A DNA stretch of 64,000 bases. It comes from G963665405 sp963665405 (lineage in GTDB: Bacteria > Chloroflexota > Dehalococcoidia > Lucifugimonadales > G963665405). Positions within the stretch are counted from its first letter, which is position 1, and each line of letters begins with the position of its first letter. Location: positions 744,001-808,000 of the forward strand of contig OY762261.2 in assembly GCA_963665405.2 (NCBI GenBank). Reading direction: 5' to 3'. The position numbers were made by a program, and so were the translations under genes. Of the stretch, positions 24,005-32,544 are shown one piece after another. The notes under the pieces are model-generated. The model ran no database searches and was not told the origin of the DNA. It saw nothing but the letters and a program-made list of their open reading frames with translations.

Positions 24005-24898
24005 CTACTTCCCGCTGACGGTCGTCCCGGCCATGTCCTCGATGAAGTTGGCGATCGCCGAGTGGTCGGCATCGGCCTTACCGTCGTTCATCAGCGCGCC
24101 GAGCATCTGCTGCACCAGGGCGGTAACAGGGAGCGGCACCCCCAGCTCCTTGCCCGTGAGCAGAGCGTTGTGCAGATCCTTCTGGTGGAGCCTGATACGG
24201 AAGCCCGGCTTGAAGTTGCCCTCGATCATCATCGGAGCCTTGGCGTTCAGCACGGTGCTGCCGGCGAGCCCTCCCTTGATGGCGTCGAAGACGACGTTCG
24301 GGTCCAGCCCGGCCTTCTTGGCCAGCACCAGCGCCTCGGCCACCGCCTCGATATTGGCTGCGACGATGATCTGGTTGGCGAGCTTGGTCGTGTTGCCGGC
24401 CCCGTAGCCTCCGCACAGCACGACGCTGCTGCCCATGACGTCCAGGACGTCCCGGTACCTCTCGAACACCTCACCCTTGCCGCCGACCATGATGGCCAGG
24501 GTGCCGTCGATCGCCTTGGGCTCCCCACCGCTAACCGGAGCGTCGAGAAAGTCCACGCCCTTCGCCTCACAGGCGGCCGCGATCTTCTGGGAGGACCCGG
24601 GCGCGATCGAACTCATGTCGATGACGACCGATCCGGCCGAGGCGCCGGACAGGACGCCGTCCGGTCCCAGGATCACGGCCTCCGAGTCCGCCGAGTCGGG
24701 GAGCATCGTGACCACGATCGGGTTCTTCGCCGCGACCCCCTTGCTCGAGGTCTCCGCCGTGGCCCCCTGGCCGACAAGCTCGTCGACCGCGGGGCGCACC
24801 ATGTCGTGCACCGTCAGGGAGTGGCCCGCCTTCATGAGATTCCTGGCCATCGGCCTGCCCATGATCCCGAGTCCGACGAGTCCTATCTGGTGACCCAT
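24005..24898 (-). CDS. garR: 2-hydroxy-3-oxopropionate reductase / 3-hydroxyisobutyrate dehydrogenase family
   Basis: A 297-aa beta-hydroxyacid dehydrogenase. The N-terminal Rossmann motif is GLVGLGIMGRPMARNL (NAD(P) binding). VDFLDAPVSGGEPKA is the substrate loop, and the catalytic Lys is in GAGNTTKLANQI near residue 170. The pattern fits tartronate semialdehyde reductase (GarR) most closely, but 3-hydroxyisobutyrate dehydrogenase and other relatives share these motifs and no pathway neighbour decides between them. It is a single gene just outside the prophage. Confidence 0.85.
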   Translation of the reverse strand: MGHQIGLVGLGIMGRPMARNLMKAGHSLTVHDMVRPAVDELVGQGATAETSSKGVAAKNPIVVTMLPDSADSEAVILGPDGVLSGASAGSVVIDMSSIAPGSSQKIAAACEAKGVDFLDAPVSGGEPKAIDGTLAIMVGGKGEVFERYRDVLDVMGSSVVLCGGYGAGNTTKLANQIIVAANIEAVAEALVLAKKAGLDPNVVFDAIKGGLAGSTVLNAKAPMMIEGNFKPGFRIRLHQKDLHNALLTGKELGVPLPVTALVQQMLGALMNDGKADADHSAIANFIEDMAGTTVSGK

Positions 24899-25047
24899 TT
24901 TCTTCCCCCTTTTTGCTGAGTTCGACGGGCCCGTGTCGCCGTCTACAACGGGTTGAATCTGGTCAGAGGGTATACGAGGGAAGAGGATGGGGTCAAGAAG
25001 GGGTCGGTTAGGGAAGTCTCCGTGGCTACGAGAGCTGGAGTACCGAT

Positions 25048-25245
25048 TCAGCCGTCGGAAGATTTCCGACGCGGAGCGGTTCGCCGCTTTGCTGGGGCAG
25101 ACTCAGGGACGGGTTCTGTGGTACTGTCAGACTGGGCAGCCGGAGAATCCGTTCGCTTAGGATTGGCGAGTTCTTCTATTGCCTCTTCAAATGATAAGGG
25201 ATGAAGGGATACCGCGGTGTCCGTGTGCTTGGCTCTCTTGGTCAT
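25048..25245 (-). CDS. small hypothetical protein
   Basis: A 65-aa frame beginning MTKRAKHTDTAVSLHPLSF then EEAIEELANPKR, with a basic, Ala/Pro/Glu-rich tail. The hydrophobic-acidic segment LSFEEAIEEL is a pattern seen in small proteins near toxin-antitoxin loci, but I cannot name the family. Overlapping frames on the plus strand look like shadows. The rest of the 451-bp gap shows no feature. Confidence 0.45.
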   Translation of the reverse strand: MTKRAKHTDTAVSLHPLSFEEAIEELANPKRTDSPAAQSDSTTEPVPESAPAKRRTAPRRKSSDG

Positions 25246-25349
25246 CCCACAGCCCGCGCCACCTGGAAACTTAATCTAGGCGGCTCCTTGAACCACTTGC
25301 GAGGCTTCCCACGTAGGTAGTCTACTACTGTCTGCGTGAAGGAGGCAAT

Positions 25350-26297
25350 ATGGTCGAGAACAACACGGTCCCACCACTTCTGAATCTCCACTTCGACGGT
25401 CCCGCTATTCATGACGGGCGCATCCTACTCGACGATCTGCTTCAGTTCGTCTCAAACCTAGGCAGCGCCGTTGAGAGAGTCGTCAACGTGTTGGAGACCG
25501 GGGCTGGTATTCGTATTGGCAGGCCGCCAAAAGCGATTCAACTGTTCTCCGCTCTAGAACTGGTGGCGACCACTCGTGGTAGCTTTGGGCTAGGCTTGGA
25601 CCTCCGGCGTCCTCATCCGCTGCTTCCAGAATTCGATGTCGGAGAAAAGGCGCTTGGGCAACTCGTGGCTGGCCTGCCGCAAGTTGCACGAGATGGCCCG
25701 CTACCGGCCGGGTTCGACGATGGCGTTCTAATGGCACTGCGTGAAGCAGGTAGAGTGTTTGACCGAGGCATTGATTCAGTTTCCCTGAACCTACGCCAAG
25801 CGCCTGATGAACGACACACTGTATTTGTCTCAGAAACGCGCGACAGGCTCGTATCAAGGCTAAAACGCTTCCAGCAGGCGTGGACGACCATCGAGGGGCG
25901 GCTTCTTATGGCCGACCTAGACGAGAAGGCCCTGCGATGCCGTCTGCACCCGTCCACGGGAAGGCCTATCTTCTGCTCATTCCCTGAGAGCCTAACTGCC
26001 ACAGTCATGCGTCACCTTCGCGGCTTTGTTCAAGCACGTGGAGAAGCGTCGATTGAGAGGGCCACAGGGCAGGTTCGCTCCCTTACGATCCTTGACTTGG
26101 AACCCATCGAAGGGCTATCTCTCGAAGGCCAGCAGGTCGTCTCGTCCTCATTCTGGGAGGCTAGGTCTTTCGAGGAATTGGCACAGGAGCAAGGAGTCTA
26201 TCCCGTTACAGACTGGGAGCAAATTGCGGGTGGATGGCCAGAGGACGCCAGCTTCGACAACTTCCTCGACGCTATAAAGGAAGCAAGACGAGGATGA
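25350..26297 (+). CDS. large protein coupled to a PIN toxin gene, putative antitoxin-like partner
   Basis: A 315-aa protein with no domain I can name. The N-terminal half contains ILLDDLLQFVSNLGSAVERV, the middle has LRQAPDERHTVFVSETRDRL and TIEGRLLMADLDEKALRCRL, and the acidic C-terminus reads WPEDASFDNFLDAIKEARRG. GAAGGAGG lies seven bases before the ATG. Its stop overlaps the ATG of the PIN gene (ATGA at 26294-26297), the standard arrangement for an antitoxin and toxin. The acidic tail resembles the toxin-binding tails of VapB-type antitoxins, but at 315 aa it is much larger than those. GC content is lower than in its neighbours, suggesting transfer. Confidence 0.7.
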   Translation: MVENNTVPPLLNLHFDGPAIHDGRILLDDLLQFVSNLGSAVERVVNVLETGAGIRIGRPPKAIQLFSALELVATTRGSFGLGLDLRRPHPLLPEFDVGEKALGQLVAGLPQVARDGPLPAGFDDGVLMALREAGRVFDRGIDSVSLNLRQAPDERHTVFVSETRDRLVSRLKRFQQAWTTIEGRLLMADLDEKALRCRLHPSTGRPIFCSFPESLTATVMRHLRGFVQARGEASIERATGQVRSLTILDLEPIEGLSLEGQQVVSSSFWEARSFEELAQEQGVYPVTDWEQIAGGWPEDASFDNFLDAIKEARRG

Positions 26298-26533
26298 TCC
26301 TACCCGAAGACGTCACGCAAGCCCGAACGCTCGTCGACACGGACGTGTTCTCCTATATCCTCAAGCGGGAGACGCGAGCAGACTTCTTCAAGCCCTACCT
26401 TCTCCATCGTACCGCTGCCATCTCATTCATGAGTGTCGCCGAACTCTACTACGGGGCGTATAAAGACGAATGGCGTGACCCACGCATTACAGGGCTCGAG
26501 AATTCTCTCAAGAACTACGTTGTTCTGCCTTAC

Positions 26534-28260
26534 CCCGAATCCACCGAAGGACACGGATGGACGGCGTGAGGACAGCGGAAGGGGGTGGGTGAGGGAGCTA
26601 CAGGGGAGATGGCCTGGGGTCTTGGGGTAGATGGGAGGCCGGCGGACGGTCTTCAGTCGCCGCACAGGGCCCCTAAGACCCTATGCGGGAGTTGCGATGC
26701 GCGGGATGGCGAGAGGATACGCAGCAGGGGACTCTCGCGACCGGGGTGGCGCGAGATTGCGGGGACGTTGGGTCAGTTGCAGGCTGGCCGTCAGGCCGGG
26801 AACGGAATGGCTTGCAGCCGGGCCAAGGCGCGACTGAACTGGGTTTCCCAAGGCCAGCGCCGGGGGAGATGCAAAGTGAGGCGGCGCGCCGAGCGGGTGA
26901 TCCGCCCCACCAGAGCGAAGACCCGTCGCCTGAGGGTCTTGGTGATCAGGGTCCCCTCGCCCAGACCAATCCGCGCCGTCCAGCGGGCGAGGTTATGCGC
27001 CATCACCTGGACCGCCAGCCAGGCGCCGTTGGCGGCGAAGCGCGCCGACGGCATGTGGTTCAGCCCGACGCCGTACTTGAGGTCGCGTATGGCGTTCTCG
27101 ACCTCGGCGTGGCGGCGATGATCGGCCTCCAGTTCCAGCGTCTCCCCATCGCGGTCGGTGATGAAGGCGTGATAGCTGTATCTGGCGAAGAGGGCGAGCT
27201 GGGAACCGGGCATCGGCTTCACCCGCCGGACAATGAGCCGCACCGGCGCGGCGTCCGGCTTGGTCTGGAACGGGGTGTAAGTCGTCTCGGCGACATCGGC
27301 GGCGCCGTCCATCCAGTAGGGAATGGGAGTCCAGTCCTCCTCTGGTATCGCCTCGATCAGGTCCCGCAGGCTGGCCGCTGGCGGATGGTGATAGAGAAGC
27401 GGACATCCATTTCCCGGCAGGCGGCAACGACAGTGTGGGCGTAGAAGCCGCTGTCGGCCCGCACCGTGAGTTGTCCCCTGGCCCCGCCGTAGCGCACCCG
27501 CCCCACCGTCTCACGCAGGAAGTGGGCGGCGCCACGGGCGGTGTTGGCCCGGCCCTCGCGCAGCCGGGACATCAGCATCTCGCCGGTGCCGGCGGCAATG
27601 GCCAGCAGCGGGTGATAGCCGCGGGCGCCGGTATAGCCGTGGTGGCGCGCTCCCTCCTTGGCCAGTCCATAGGTCTCGCAGATGGTCGAGTCCAGGTCGA
27701 TGGTCAGGGGCGAGTCGCCGGGTCCGGCCCCGGCCTTCCAGGCCCGGGCCAACAACTGGCGGCTCACGCGGTCAAGTTGACGGACATGCCCCCACCGGAA
27801 GCTGCGCAGGAAGGTCCCCAGAGTGGATGGCGCCTTGACCACGCAGCCTAGAACACCGACCGTCCCACCAGCGCGCAGCGCATCGGCGTCGTCGATGCAG
27901 TCGCCGCCTGCCAGCGCGGAAGCGACCAGCGTCAGCATCTTGTCCCCAGTGTTCGCCCGTCCCGGCGCTCCGCCGAGGTCAAGGTGATGGTCGACGAGTT
28001 CCCGCAGGCCCAGGTGCCGGGCTAGAGTGGCCGGCAGGAGCAGGCCGGCATTGGCCACCAGGCGATGGTCGTCAAAGACGATGCGGATACGGTCGGGTTT
28101 GTTCTGTGGCAGCATCTGTTGGGTGCTCCTTAGTTTCCGATGCGCTGCGCGCTGGTGGGACGGGCGGGTTTCTGTTCCAAAACCATTATCCCAGATTCAG
28201 AGGAGCACCCGCTGGCTTCTTCAAGGGCTGTCCCCAAGACCGTCCTTCGGTGGATTCGGG
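26534..28260 (-). mobile_element. second IS1380-family insertion sequence, transposase frameshifted
   Basis: A 1,727-bp element with perfect 19-bp inverted ends, CCCGAATCCACCGAAGGAC at 26534-26552 and its complement at 28242-28260. It is flanked by the 5-bp direct repeat CTTAC (26529-26533 and 28261-28265). It carries a disrupted transposase on the minus strand. Its ends differ from those of the element at 16791, so the two are distinct members of the family. Confidence 0.93.
26791..28115 (-). pseudogene. IS1380-family transposase with a frameshift
   Basis: The N-terminal 252 codons (27357-28115) contain LTIDLDSTICETYG with the first catalytic Asp and LTVRADSGFYAHTVV with the second. The rest continues in another frame as far as 26791, with RHAEVENAIRDLKYGVGLNHMPS holding the Glu block and ANGAWLAVQVMAHNL. 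The switch lies near 27365-27375 and corresponds to loss of one base (or gain of two). IS1380 transposases are normally one frame, so this copy is most likely inactive. Confidence 0.88.
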
Positions 28261-28764
28261 CTTACGATTACGAAGTCGCGCGCCTGTGGGGCGTAGTTCG
28301 TGTCGAGCATCAAAAGCGTGGCCATGACATCGGCCAGGGCGACTGCTGGATCGCTGCCACTGCCCTAAGACATGACTGCGCCCTCTTGACCAACAACGGA
28401 AAGGACTTCGTGGGCACTTCCGGACTCACGGTGATCTCACCCGCCTTCGCGTAATTCCCCTAGGGTGTGTCAAAGGGATAACCTCCGCTCAAATTGAGTT
28501 CCTTGCACAATTCCTTTACACTAGAAAACGCCGCCCTAACCGACAGAAAGCCGAGCGGCCACTGGTACGTAGGAAGATTGACGGTCAGGCCAGACCCTTA
28601 ACGTTCCCATGTGCCGGCGAAACTCGGTGAGGCCAAGTCGGCGGGCGGCGTTTTCTATGTTGAAGCCCACGCCCGGTTCCCAACTGGCCCTCTTCGGGCC
28701 AGGCCAGGCCAACGACCTTCGGCAAGACCCATATCTAATTGGTAGTGTTCTTTCGCTTTTTCCC

Positions 28765-28793
28765 TTGACACAGGCGTCGAGGGGCAGTACACT
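28765..28793 (+). promoter_or_regulatory. promoter upstream of the transposase at 28860
   Basis: Consensus TTGACA (28765-28770), a 17-bp spacer and TACACT (28788-28793). It lies 67 bp upstream of the transposase start. The rest of the 405-bp gap from 28455 holds no gene I can support; one minus-strand stretch near 28640-28700 reads NIENAARRLGLTEFRRHM and may be a remnant of an unknown protein. Confidence 0.6.
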
Positions 28794-28859
28794 CGTTCTA
28801 ATATAGAAAGCGGAGCCGCCAGGCGCGTCAACGCCTAACGGCCCCTTACCAACAGGAAG

Positions 28860-29879
28860 GTGCTTCTTCCCGTGGTCCTCACCTATCATACCGCTAGCGC
28901 GGTAACAGTTCAAACCCCGCCTATTGTGGCGGAACTCCAGGCGGTTTTCGATAGCCTGGACGATTCTCCCCTTCTTGCAGCCCCGGAAGGCCCCATGCGC
29001 CGTGGACCCAAGGGACACGCGGTTCAAGTTCTCTGGCGCTGTTTCATTGCGAAATACGTGTTGGCCTGTCCGACCACGCGGGCAATGATTCGCACCCTCC
29101 ATAACAACCCGTTCGTGGCGCAAGTGTGCGGGATAGATTCGCCCGATGACATTCCGCACGAGGCGACGTTCAGCCGATTCTTTAAGCGGCTCGCGGCCAG
29201 AAAGTATCTTCACAAAGTCAAGGATGTGTCTCGGAGACTGTCGCTGGCCTATCAGGCGGCGACACCGGGGTTCGCCCAGCGAGTAGCGATAGACTCGACC
29301 ACGCTCAAGGGCTGGGTGAACGGTGGGAAGCCCAACCCCTCGGACAAGATGGCTCGATGGTCGGTCAAGAAGAACACCCACGGCAAGACGGAATTCGTAC
29401 TCGGATGGAAGCTGCACCTCATGGTAGACTGCGAAACCGAGTTTCCCATCGCTGCGAGCATCAGTCCAGGGAACACCAGCGATGTGACGCGGGCTTCGTT
29501 CTTGTTGGCTGAGGCAAGGGAGAATGTGGCCCGGTTCTACCCCCGATATGTCATGGCTGATGCCGGGTACTCCAGTAAGGACTTGTTCGCCCTTATCAAG
29601 CGCCAGTACCGTGCGGAGCCCATCATCCAAGTGAACCGAGGCCACAAGAGACTCATGGTCCGGTACGGCTACTGGGAGAACACGGTTTCGTGGAAGGCTC
29701 TGTACTCGCAGCGACAAGCCGTGGAACGCTGTTTCTCGCGGCTCAAGGGGCAGCGTTCCCTGAACAACATCACCGTGCGCGGCTCTACGAAGGTGAAGGC
29801 TCATTGTTATCTGTCTCTGATTGCAATGCAGGCGGGATACCTGTCTGCTCACGTCGCTGTCGATTCTGCTCAGGGATGA
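28860..29879 (+). CDS. DDE transposase (IS4/IS5-like, DUF772 type)
   Basis: A 339-aa transposase with an N-terminal DUF772-like helical domain (MRRGPKGHAVQVLWRCFIAK) and a DDE catalytic core: RVAIDSTTLKGW (first Asp), RYVMADAGYSS (second Asp) and RQAVERCFSRLKGQRSL (Glu). It seems complete. The start GTG at 28860 directly follows AGGAAG, so a GTG four codons later may be the real start. Terminal inverted repeats could not be identified. Its 3' end overlaps a convergent DUF4145 gene by 95 bp, suggesting that the element landed in or at that gene. Confidence 0.88.
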   Translation: MLLPVVLTYHTASAVTVQTPPIVAELQAVFDSLDDSPLLAAPEGPMRRGPKGHAVQVLWRCFIAKYVLACPTTRAMIRTLHNNPFVAQVCGIDSPDDIPHEATFSRFFKRLAARKYLHKVKDVSRRLSLAYQAATPGFAQRVAIDSTTLKGWVNGGKPNPSDKMARWSVKKNTHGKTEFVLGWKLHLMVDCETEFPIAASISPGNTSDVTRASFLLAEARENVARFYPRYVMADAGYSSKDLFALIKRQYRAEPIIQVNRGHKRLMVRYGYWENTVSWKALYSQRQAVERCFSRLKGQRSLNNITVRGSTKVKAHCYLSLIAMQAGYLSAHVAVDSAQG

Positions 29880-30429
29880 CGTAGATATAGGCGAAGAAAC
29901 CAAGACAGAACGCGATGACAGCCTCGGCGTCAGTAGAGTCTTCCCATTCAAGAGAAGCATCACCCCAATCTTTCCCTCCTGTCCCATGGGCAGCAATTCT
30001 CCCGCCGATCCGGGCATGATCAGCCCATTCTTTCAATTCTGGCGTGATTTTCTGCTTATCAACCAGTTTCTGAAGCTGCGTGGGGAGGTCTTCATTGGCG
30101 TTCGCCCCAAGTAACTTGAGGGACTCCTGTATCGCTCGTCTAGCCATAAGCATGGCCCCGTTGGGAGCACTAGCATCCTGACACAGCAGTGCCTCAGTAA
30201 ATGCTTGATTTACGGTCTCGGGGAGTTCTTTAGGAGCCGCATGACCCTGCCTCGGGTAGCTCCGTACTACCGAGTTATTGCTCGCGTTGAGCGACAGATA
30301 GGCGTCTTTCCCGCAGAGCAGACAAAAACCAATGGCCAACCTTAGTCCGCCCTGATTTGGATCGTCAGTTTGGGCCGCTACCCGGAAGTCCGAACCACGG
30401 TTGCAGTGCGGGCACTGGAGAACAGGCAT
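29785..30429 (-). CDS. DUF4145-domain protein
   Basis: About 214 aa from ATG 30429 (234 aa if started at 30489). It begins MPVLQCPHCNRGSDFRV with a zinc-binding pair CPHC and a second pair CLLCG, and then has the helical DUF4145 domain (AMLMARRAIQESLKLLGA, LKEWADHARIGGRIAAHG). DUF4145 is found alone and in restriction or defence-associated proteins; its function is not settled. The last 30 residues are encoded by DNA overlapping the transposase gene and are probably not native. The island setting suggests accessory DNA. Confidence 0.8.
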   Translation of the reverse strand: MPVLQCPHCNRGSDFRVAAQTDDPNQGGLRLAIGFCLLCGKDAYLSLNASNNSVVRSYPRQGHAAPKELPETVNQAFTEALLCQDASAPNGAMLMARRAIQESLKLLGANANEDLPTQLQKLVDKQKITPELKEWADHARIGGRIAAHGTGGKDWGDASLEWEDSTDAEAVIAFCLGFFAYIYVIPEQNRQRREQTGIPPALQSETDNNEPSPS

Positions 30430-30521
30430 CTCTTCCCCCCCATCCTGGTTTTCGGGGAGTGTATCATTCACTCGCTCATCGGGAATCATCGGCGACCCCC
30501 GAAATGTGCAAGGCGCTCAAA

Positions 30522-30551
30522 TTGACACCCGCTCCGCCGACATGCTAGGAT
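30522..30551 (+). promoter_or_regulatory. promoter of the ilv-leu operon
   Basis: TTGACA (30522-30527), an 18-bp spacer and TAGGAT (30546-30551), placed just before the T-box leader. The predicted start of transcription is about 30558. Confidence 0.7.
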
Positions 30552-30557
30552 CGTTCT

Positions 30558-30800
30558 TTGCGGTGATGGGGAGTAGTAGCGGGGTGGCTGCAGCGAGCCG
30601 GAATTCGTGAGAGCCGGTGCCCCTGGCGAACTCGCCCCGGAGCACCCGGCCTGAATCGAGCTTTTCAGAAGTGCTCGACTAGGGTCGGCGGTAGGCGCGT
30701 TATAGCCTTCGAGCGGTCCGGCGAAAGCTGGGCAACGAGGGTGGTACCGCGGGACCATCGCAAGAGTCCCGTCCCTTAATGAGGGGCGGGGTTTTTTTTT
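30558..30800 (+). ncRNA. T-box leader of the ilvBNC-leuACD operon
   Basis: A tRNA-sensing riboswitch. The diagnostic T-box sequence GGGTGGTACCGCGGGA lies at 30739-30754, within AACGAGGGTGGTACCGCGG, and is followed by a terminator whose 5' arm can compete with an antiterminator containing the T-box. An AGTA-containing segment near 30571-30578 and a long helix fit Stem I. The specifier is uncertain: an ATC (Ile) at 30655-30657 within CTGAATCGAG is my best candidate, but a CTC (Leu) at 30631-30633 cannot be excluded. Uncharged tRNA would stabilise the antiterminator and turn on the operon. Confidence 0.93.
30768..30800 (+). terminator. T-box regulated terminator
   Basis: CCCGTCCCT (30768-30776) pairs with AGGGGCGGG (30782-30790), followed by G and nine T residues. 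It lies 31 bp upstream of ilvB and is the expression platform of the T-box. Confidence 0.92.
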
Positions 30801-30831
30801 GCGCTTGCGGCAGTCCGGGGGGTAGAGCGGG

Positions 30832-32544
30832 ATGGAAGAGAGTACAGGGATGAAGCTGACCGGCGCTCAGATCGTTTGCGAGAGCCTTCTCAGGGAGGGT
30901 GTCGAGGTCATCTTCGGTCTTCCCGGCGGGGCGATCCTTCCCCTCTACGGCACCCTGCCGCAGTACCCCCAGCTACGCCACATCCTGGTTCGTCACGAGC
31001 AGGGCGCGGCCCACGCCGCCGACGGGTATGCACGGGTCACCGGACGGCCGGGTGTCGCCTGGGCCACCTCGGGACCGGGGGCGACCAACCTGATTACAGG
31101 AATCGCCACGGCGCAGATGGACTCGGTGCCCATGGTGATCGTCACCGGCCAGGTCGCCAGGGCGGCCATCGGGAGCGACGCTTTCCAGGAGACCGACACG
31201 ACGGGTATCACCCTGCCTATCACCAAGCATAACTACCTGGTCATGCACGCCTCCGAGATAGCGCGAGTGATCAAGGAGGCCTTCCACATCGCCAGCACGG
31301 GCCGGCCGGGTCCGGTGCTCGTGGACATCCCAAAGGACGTCTTCACCGAGGAGGCCGACTTCGAGTATCCGGAGACGGTGGCGCTGCCCGGGTACAAGCC
31401 GACCATGGACGGCCATCCCTCGCAGATACGCAAGGCCGCGAAGCTGATCCAGAGCGCCCAGCGACCGGTCATCCTGGCAGGGCACGGAGTGATCCTGTCG
31501 TCGGCGTACGACGAGCTCCGCGAGCTCGCGGAGAAGGCTCAGATACCGGTCGTAACCACGCTCCTGGGAATAAGCTGCTTCCCGGACGACCACGTCCTGT
31601 GCGTCGGGATGCCGGGGATGCACGGCATGGCATACGCCAGCCTGGCGATCGACGAGGCGGACCTGCTCATAGCGCTCGGGATGCGCTTCGACGACCGGAT
31701 TACGGGGAAGACGAGCGCCTTCGCCGTCAACTCGAAGAAGATTCATATCGACATCGACCCGTCCGAGATCGGAAAGAACATTAAGGTCGACGTCCCGATA
31801 GTCGGAGATCTGAGACGGGTCCTGCGGGTCCTCAACAAGCAGGTCGAGCCTGTGCTCCACCCGGACTGGCTCCAGCGGATCGAGGAGCTGAAGCGGGATC
31901 ATCCGTCGATGCTCATCCGGCAGACGGACAGGCTGCTGCCCCAGTTCATCATCAAGCAGATAAGCGAGGTCACCGAAGGCAACGCAATCGTGGTCACCGG
32001 CGTCGGCCAGCACCAGATGTGGGCCGCCCAGCACTACGTGTTCAAGGAGCCCAAGAGCCTGGTGTCGTCGGGAGGGGCGGGGTCGATGGGCTACGAGGTC
32101 CCGGGCGCGATGGGCGCCCAGGTAGGACGGCCGGACAAGGTCGTCTGGTCGATCGCGGGCGACGGCGGCTTCCAGATGACGATGTCGGAGCTCGCCACGC
32201 TCGTCGAGAACAAGATTCCCGTCAAGTTCGCCCTCATCAACAACGGCTTCCTCGGGATGGTCAGGCAATGGCAGGAGGCGTTCTACGACAAGGAGTACAC
32301 CGCCACCTGCTACAGCAACAATCCGGACTTCGTCAAGCTCGCCGACGCGTTCGGCTTGCTCGGCATCCGCGTCACGGACAACGCCCAGGTGAAGCCCGCC
32401 ATCCAGAAGGCGATGGACCATGACGGGCCGGCGCTGATCGACTTCATCGTCGAGCAGGAGGAGAACGTCTACCCGTTCATACCGTCCGGCACGACAGTCC
32501 ACGACATGGTGGAGGAGCCCAGGCCGACGGAGGCTATCAGATGA
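30832..32544 (+). CDS. ilvB: acetolactate synthase large subunit
   Basis: 570 aa, thiamine-diphosphate enzyme making acetolactate or acetohydroxybutyrate, the first common step of Val, Leu and Ile synthesis. The N-terminus GAQIVCESLLREGVEVIFGLPGG contains the ThDP-activating Glu region in LVRHEQGAAHAADGYAR, and the ThDP/Mg site is GDGGFQMT near residue 443 with FALINNGFLGMVRQWQ. A start at ATG 30850 (MKLTGAQ) is equally plausible. Its stop overlaps the ilvN start (ATGA at 32541-32544). Confidence 0.96.
   Translation: MEESTGMKLTGAQIVCESLLREGVEVIFGLPGGAILPLYGTLPQYPQLRHILVRHEQGAAHAADGYARVTGRPGVAWATSGPGATNLITGIATAQMDSVPMVIVTGQVARAAIGSDAFQETDTTGITLPITKHNYLVMHASEIARVIKEAFHIASTGRPGPVLVDIPKDVFTEEADFEYPETVALPGYKPTMDGHPSQIRKAAKLIQSAQRPVILAGHGVILSSAYDELRELAEKAQIPVVTTLLGISCFPDDHVLCVGMPGMHGMAYASLAIDEADLLIALGMRFDDRITGKTSAFAVNSKKIHIDIDPSEIGKNIKVDVPIVGDLRRVLRVLNKQVEPVLHPDWLQRIEELKRDHPSMLIRQTDRLLPQFIIKQISEVTEGNAIVVTGVGQHQMWAAQHYVFKEPKSLVSSGGAGSMGYEVPGAMGAQVGRPDKVVWSIAGDGGFQMTMSELATLVENKIPVKFALINNGFLGMVRQWQEAFYDKEYTATCYSNNPDFVKLADAFGLLGIRVTDNAQVKPAIQKAMDHDGPALIDFIVEQEENVYPFIPSGTTVHDMVEEPRPTEAIR

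Larger units (their letters stand above)
26294..28454 (+). pseudogene. VapC-like PIN-domain toxin gene split by an IS1380-type element
   Basis: The 5' part (26294-26533) encodes TLVDTDVFSYILKRE, with the first PIN Asp, and FMSVAELYYG with the conserved Glu. The 3' part (28266-28454) encodes YEVARLWGVVRVEHQKRG, GDCWIAATAL with the third acidic residue, and CALLTNNGKDF. Removing the element and one CTTAC repeat joins them in frame through VVLPYDYEVARL as a 142-aa complete PIN protein. PIN toxins are magnesium-dependent RNases. In the present sequence the first part ends 12 codons inside the element, so the toxin should be inactive. Confidence 0.9.

Noticed and set aside
24953..25204. An 83-codon plus-strand frame in the garR downstream gap.
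   Set aside because: It overlaps the more protein-like minus-strand frame at 25048-25245 and has no ribosome site or recognisable pattern.
27357..27380. Programmed frameshift in the second IS1380-type transposase.
   Set aside because: The direction (-1) is possible, but no A-rich or other slippery site is present and the family normally has a single frame; a disabling deletion is simpler.
28536..30017. A 493-codon open frame on the minus strand.
   Set aside because: It lies antisense to the clear DDE transposase at 28860-29879; composition and lack of motifs mark it as a shadow. Only a short piece at its end outside the transposase looks protein-like.
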